Positions 4,129 to 6,724 of a DNA stretch of 6,724 bases are shown here, piece after piece. The notes under the pieces are model-generated. The model had not been told where the DNA came from, made no database searches, and saw only the letters and a program-made list of their open reading frames with translations. Numbering within the stretch: position 1 is the first letter of the stretch; each line of letters starts with the position of its first letter. Location: contig CAMLFX010000126.1 in NCBI GenBank assembly GCA_946479435.1, positions 1 through 6,724 of the forward strand, given 5' to 3'. The position numbers were made by a program, and so were the translations under genes. This stretch comes from an uncultured Sphingobacteriales bacterium. Lineage in GTDB: Bacteria; Bacteroidota; Bacteroidia; Chitinophagales; Chitinophagaceae.

Positions 4129-4554
4129 ATGAATAAGACCGGGCCAATTGTAGTTATAGAAGACGATGCCGACGACAGGGCGTTGCTGGCAATTATATTT
4201 AAGGAACTGGCTTATCCGAATGAGATTATATTTTGTGAAGACGGTGTGCAAGCACTTGAGTATATAAAGAAGGATGGTATCTACCCATTCATTATTTTAT
4301 CCGATATCAACCTGCCGAAGCTGAATGGGTATGAACTGCGGAAGATGATTTATACCAATGAGGCATTGAGCGCCAAATGTATTCCCTACTTGTTCTTTTC
4401 CACTTCGGTAGATCAGCAGGCGGTGTATGATGCCTATACTATGTCGGTACAGGGCTTTTTTTTAAAGCCGCATAATTACGACCGTTTAAAGAATACCATT
4501 AGTGTAATAATCCAATACTGGAGCGAATGCTACTCGCCCAATAGCTATACATAA
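4129..4554 (+). CDS. Single-domain response regulator (REC only), copy 1
   Basis: A 141-aa CheY-like receiver with no output domain. Key positions are visible: acidic pocket E11-D12-D13 (IEDD), phospho-acceptor Asp59 in ILSDINLP, Ser91 at the conserved Thr/Ser position (YLFFSTS), and Lys113-Pro114 in GFFLKP. It should accept phosphate from a histidine kinase or phosphotransfer protein, but none is encoded here. It acts in the cytoplasm through protein contacts. A paralogue of the same length and with the same key positions lies at 4929-5345; by my ungapped count about 43% of residues are identical. The two sit on opposite strands with the cold-shock gene between them. The start codon is part of a small hairpin: TGTACC (4107-4112) can pair with GGTACA (4124-4129). 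No terminator is evident before the cold-shock gene 114 bp downstream. Confidence 0.92.
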   Translation: MNKTGPIVVIEDDADDRALLAIIFKELAYPNEIIFCEDGVQALEYIKKDGIYPFIILSDINLPKLNGYELRKMIYTNEALSAKCIPYLFFSTSVDQQAVYDAYTMSVQGFFLKPHNYDRLKNTISVIIQYWSECYSPNSYT

Positions 4555-4632
4555 AGCCACGGTGCCACAGGCTAAAAGGGGGGCAACAGGCACTGTTATA
4601 TTTATTTATATTAAAATGTAAATATTTTTTTG

Positions 4633-4640
4633 TATCTTTG
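4633..4640 (+). promoter_or_regulatory. Bacteroidota -7 box of the cold-shock gene
   Basis: TATCTTTG is an exact TAnnTTTG match, 28 nt before the ATG at 4669. The -33 position has TTA (4611-4613, 19-nt spacing) in place of TTG, in a very AT-rich stretch. The leader would be about 20 nt, too short for the long structured cspA-type leader of E. coli. Confidence 0.65.
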
Positions 4641-4668
4641 TTCTTTATTAATTTAATACAAGAATCAA

Positions 4669-4860
4669 ATGCAAGAAGGTACAGTAAAATTTTTCAATGA
4701 AACCAAAGGTTTCGGTTTCATTACACCTTCAGCAGGTGGTGCAGACATTTTCGTTCACGTTTCAGGTCTGGTTGATGAGATCCGTGAAGGCAGCAATGTG
4801 TCGTACGAAGTACAAAATGGTCAAAAAGGTTTAAATGCAACTAACGTAACCGTTATCTAG
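4669..4860 (+). CDS. Cold-shock protein, CspA family
   Basis: A 63-aa single cold-shock domain, the normal size for the family. RNP1 is KGFGFI (13-18) and RNP2 is DIFVH (26-30). The N-terminal MQEGTVKFFN has Phe where E. coli CspA has Trp (KWF). These five-stranded OB-fold proteins bind single-stranded RNA/DNA, melt RNA secondary structure and act as RNA chaperones during cold or growth transitions in the cytoplasm. The gene has an exact -7 promoter box and its own terminator, so it is a monocistronic unit between two response-regulator paralogues. Whether it is cold-induced cannot be read from sequence; the short leader means that the E. coli thermosensor mechanism is unlikely. Confidence 0.97.
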   Translation: MQEGTVKFFNETKGFGFITPSAGGADIFVHVSGLVDEIREGSNVSYEVQNGQKGLNATNVTVI

Positions 4861-4881
4861 TTTATACAAGCTTATCATTTG

Positions 4882-4911
4882 AAAAGCTCCGCTACGTGCG
4901 GGGCTTTTTTT
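4882..4911 (+). terminator. Rho-independent terminator of the cold-shock gene
   Basis: AAAAGCTCCGC (4882-4892) pairs with GCGGGGCTTTT (4898-4908) with one T-G wobble, around a 5-nt loop, followed by further T residues. The A-rich left side might also let it stop transcription from the convergent response-regulator gene that ends at 4929. Confidence 0.9.
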
Positions 4912-4928
4912 ATGCACCTGAAGCAGGC

Positions 4929-5345
4929 TTATTGAGGTACCTGGCACAAGCTCCAGTATTCAATAATGCTGCGCAGCAGGTGCTCCAGCTCTTTGTAGCT
5001 GGATGGTTTTAAAAAGTACCCTTGTATGGGCAGCGAAAAAGCCTTCCTGATATTACGCTCTGATACAGAGCTTGAATAGAAAATATAGGGTATGGTTGTA
5101 AGTGAAAGGTTATTATCTGCTAACATGGCATCCCTGACCTCAAAACCATCCATAGCAGGCAGGCTGACATCGGACAGCACAAGAAACGGCCTGACCTCGC
5201 CTTTACGAATATATTCCAGGAATAAGGTGCCCGATTTAAAGAATATGACCTCATTAGGGCAGCCGATCTTGGCAAAAGTATCCCTAAGTGCATCCTGGTC
5301 GTCGGTATCGTCTTCTATAATCAGTATCGGGCCGTTTTTGTTCAT
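4929..5345 (-). CDS. Single-domain response regulator (REC only), copy 2
   Basis: A 138-aa CheY-like receiver, paralogue of 4129-4554. It keeps E11-D12-D13, Asp59 (VLSDVSLP), Ser91 (YIFYSSS) and Lys113-Pro114 (YFLKP) at identical positions, plus the shared start MNK-x-GPI and the shared ends EYW-S and QYW-S. The best-conserved parts between copies are the phosphorylation pocket and the FLKP loop. The helices after residues 20 and 94, which normally form the partner surface, differ most; this suggests that the copies serve different partners. The start is preceded by AAGGGGT, one of the few purine-rich leaders here. The gene converges with the cold-shock gene. No kinase is adjacent, and I could not define a promoter in the 112 bp before the next terminator. 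Confidence 0.92.
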   Translation of the reverse strand: MNKNGPILIIEDDTDDQDALRDTFAKIGCPNEVIFFKSGTLFLEYIRKGEVRPFLVLSDVSLPAMDGFEVRDAMLADNNLSLTTIPYIFYSSSVSERNIRKAFSLPIQGYFLKPSSYKELEHLLRSIIEYWSLCQVPQ

Positions 5346-5454
5346 ACCCCTTAGTATGCCAAAATCATTCCCTGAGCCTATATCTATGGTTTTCCCTTTC
5401 CGGGTGGTTTGTTTAAAGCTGTGTGCCCCGCGTAGTGGGAAATTATGCCCGTAC

Positions 5455-5490
5455 TATATAAAAATAGCCCCTCGCAACGGAGAGGCTATT
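5455..5490 (-). terminator. Rho-independent terminator of the LamG / T9SS gene
   Basis: AATAGCCCCTC (5463-5473) pairs with GAGAGGCTATT (5480-5490) with one mismatch around a 6-nt loop. On the minus strand the stem is followed by TTTTATATAG. It lies 22 nt past the stop codon at 5512. Confidence 0.85.
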
Positions 5491-5511
5491 GATAATTGTC
5501 GCAATAGGGTG

Positions 5512-6603
5512 TTATCGCTGTATGCTCAGCTTTATGACCCGGCTGCTGCCACCGGCACTTAGCTTCAGTATGTAGTTGCCTGCAGGCAGGTTGCTTGTAT
5601 TTACTTTGTGCTGTATGGTACCTGCAATGGCTGTTATGTTTTCAGCCAATACTTTTTGGCCCATTGTGTTGTACACTTCCAGCTGCACAGTATTAGCATT
5701 GTTTAATTTGCCTGATATATTGAACTCGTTTTGTGCGGGGTTAGGGTAGGTAGTAATGCCGCTCAGCAGTTCGTTATTATCAACAGCCAGGGTAGCGCCC
5801 CACAGGTAGCTGTATATTTTATATACCTCTGCGTTCGATAAGCCGCGGTTAAAAAGTGCTACCTCATCCATAGCGCCGTTGAACAGGTATTCGTAGCCCG
5901 GCCTGCCGTGCTTACCAAGTAATAGCGGGTTGGTATTGGTACCTATGTTGCCCGTTAGCGGGTAAGTAGCTATAGGGCTTATGCTTTCCAGTTTTAGCAA
6001 CGGATCCATAACGGCTTGGTACATATTTATAGCATCGCCGTTGTAAGAGGCCGCTACAAAGTACCATTGGCTATCGGTAACGCGGGTTGCTGGTGCATCC
6101 TGGTACATGGTAGATCCAAAGCCGGCCTGTAGCTGTTCCAGCGTCGAGTCGAAAGCGCTGCAATCTCCGCCATCGTTTGTATTGTCTGAAAAGCGCATGT
6201 AGTAAGCACCCGGGGTAGGGTCGTCGTAAGCTTTGTCAAGAATATCAGTGCCCTGGCACTCGTAGCGCCAAAAGCCATACATGTTTACCAGTGCTACCAT
6301 GGTTATCTGGGCATCAGTTTCAAGAAGTGCAGATGTAGGTATCTCAACATAACTGCTCGTGCCATCGAATACCATTGCCTTATTGGGCCTGTTACGAAAA
6401 TCTGTTGTACGGGTGAGGTTAACAACAGTGCTGCTGTGGTTCATATTGCCACTCACATCGGCCACTGTGGTAATGGCAGCTGTGCCGGTGGTATTGAAGT
6501 CGTAACGGGCAATAAGGTTGGTAATGTTACCGGGGTACAGGGTTTGTGCCTGCGCGGCCAGGCCGCCTAATAAGGCAACTGATAGGGTCAATAGTTTTTT
6601 CAT
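5512..6603 (-). CDS. Secreted LamG-domain protein with T9SS type A sorting domain
   Basis: A 363-aa exported protein in three parts. A Sec signal peptide (MKKLLTLSVALLGGLAAQAQ) is probably cleaved after residue 20. Residues ~30-265 form a LamG/concanavalin-like lectin domain: ARYDFN (32-37), DVSGNMNHS (49-57), AMVFDGTSSYVEIP (76-89), the core strand QWYFVAASYNGD (179-190), and FNGAMDEVALFNRGLSNAEV (241-260), a very typical LamG ending. Residues ~283-363 are a type IX secretion C-terminal domain: TTYPNPAQNEFNI, LEVYNTMGQKVL, LPAGNYILKLSAGG and a final VIKLSIQR. The family is sent through the T9SS and kept on or released from the cell surface; LamG domains often bind glycans or proteins, but the ligand is unknown. 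No enzyme domain is present. Asp141-Asp147 (DNTNDGGDC) is an acidic loop that could bind calcium. The gene is a separate unit with its own terminator. Confidence 0.93.
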   Translation of the reverse strand: MKKLLTLSVALLGGLAAQAQTLYPGNITNLIARYDFNTTGTAAITTVADVSGNMNHSSTVVNLTRTTDFRNRPNKAMVFDGTSSYVEIPTSALLETDAQITMVALVNMYGFWRYECQGTDILDKAYDDPTPGAYYMRFSDNTNDGGDCSAFDSTLEQLQAGFGSTMYQDAPATRVTDSQWYFVAASYNGDAINMYQAVMDPLLKLESISPIATYPLTGNIGTNTNPLLLGKHGRPGYEYLFNGAMDEVALFNRGLSNAEVYKIYSYLWGATLAVDNNELLSGITTYPNPAQNEFNISGKLNNANTVQLEVYNTMGQKVLAENITAIAGTIQHKVNTSNLPAGNYILKLSAGGSSRVIKLSIQR

Positions 6604-6617
6604 TTACAAAGTTTTGA

Positions 6618-6625
6618 TAAAGATA
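6618..6625 (-). promoter_or_regulatory. Weak -7 box candidate of the LamG gene
   Basis: On the minus strand TATCTTTA, seven of eight positions of TAnnTTTG when the last base is relaxed, lies 14 nt before the ATG at 6603. No TTG is found at the correct distance, so this is tentative. The remaining bases to the window end (6626-6724) show nothing else. Confidence 0.3.
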
Positions 6626-6724
6626 TATATATACAACCATTATACTAATACATGGTTGGATTTTACGCCGTATTTCACAAAAACATACTGTAATGAACCT
6701 TTTACACCTAACACATAATCGCAA

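Noticed and set aside
4033..4251. 72-aa minus-strand open frame between the 68-aa gene and response regulator 1
   Set aside because: It is mostly antisense to the 5' part of the response regulator and has no independent support.
4561..4593. GTGCC/GGCAC pairing after response regulator 1 as a terminator
   Set aside because: Only 5 bp of stem with a 22-nt loop and no immediate U-tract.
5092..5562. 156-aa plus-strand open frame
   Set aside because: Antisense to response regulator 2 and running over the minus-strand terminator at 5455-5490; the encoded sequence has no domain pattern.
6527..6724. 65-aa minus-strand open frame at the window end
   Set aside because: It overlaps the signal peptide and leader of the LamG gene in another frame; the signal peptide frame is clearly the coding one.

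Overview
The window looks like chromosomal DNA of a member of the Bacteroidota, probably a Chitinophagaceae- or Sphingobacteriia-like bacterium. The evidence is a secreted LamG protein with a C-terminal type IX secretion sorting domain, several promoter candidates of the Bacteroidota TTG / TAnnTTTG type, AT-rich leaders without clear Shine-Dalgarno sequences, a DUF3606 protein, and palindromic repeats beginning CGTCATTGCGAG. The genus cannot be fixed from sequence alone.

Layout. Positions 2-292 hold the GC-rich C-terminal end of a replicative helicase (DnaB), cut by the window edge. Convergent to it lies an AT-rich gene (345-1400, minus) for a stand-alone TIR-domain protein with a candidate catalytic glutamate and an unrecognised C-terminal half, plausibly an antiphage NADase. 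Positions 1401-2310 form a cassette: two ~100-bp hairpin repeats (U1, U2), a small GIY-YIG nuclease gene (1779-2075) and a third, left-truncated repeat (U3) that starts just after the nuclease stop codon. A fourth, divergent repeat (U4) lies at 3086-3172. The arrangement resembles a REP/REPIN family carried with its own nuclease and is the most unusual part of the window.

Positions 2311-4036 carry small accessory genes: a 59-aa DUF3606 protein (plus), a secreted cysteine-rich protein (minus), a 117-aa protein of unknown function with an inverted repeat just upstream of its start (minus), and a 68-aa unknown protein (minus). The 3' end of the 68-aa gene is duplicated at 3203-3262 as a remnant of a paralogue; all three differences across the 61-bp match are synonymous.

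Positions 4129-5345 form a signalling and stress group: two paralogous single-domain response regulators facing each other, with a cold-shock protein gene between them. Neither regulator has an output domain and no histidine kinase is present, so the partners must be encoded elsewhere. The last gene (5512-6603, minus) encodes the exported LamG / T9SS protein.

Three minus-strand genes and the cold-shock gene end in convincing hairpin plus U-tract terminators, so most genes here appear to be single transcription units rather than one operon. No tRNA, rRNA, CRISPR array or transposase gene was seen.
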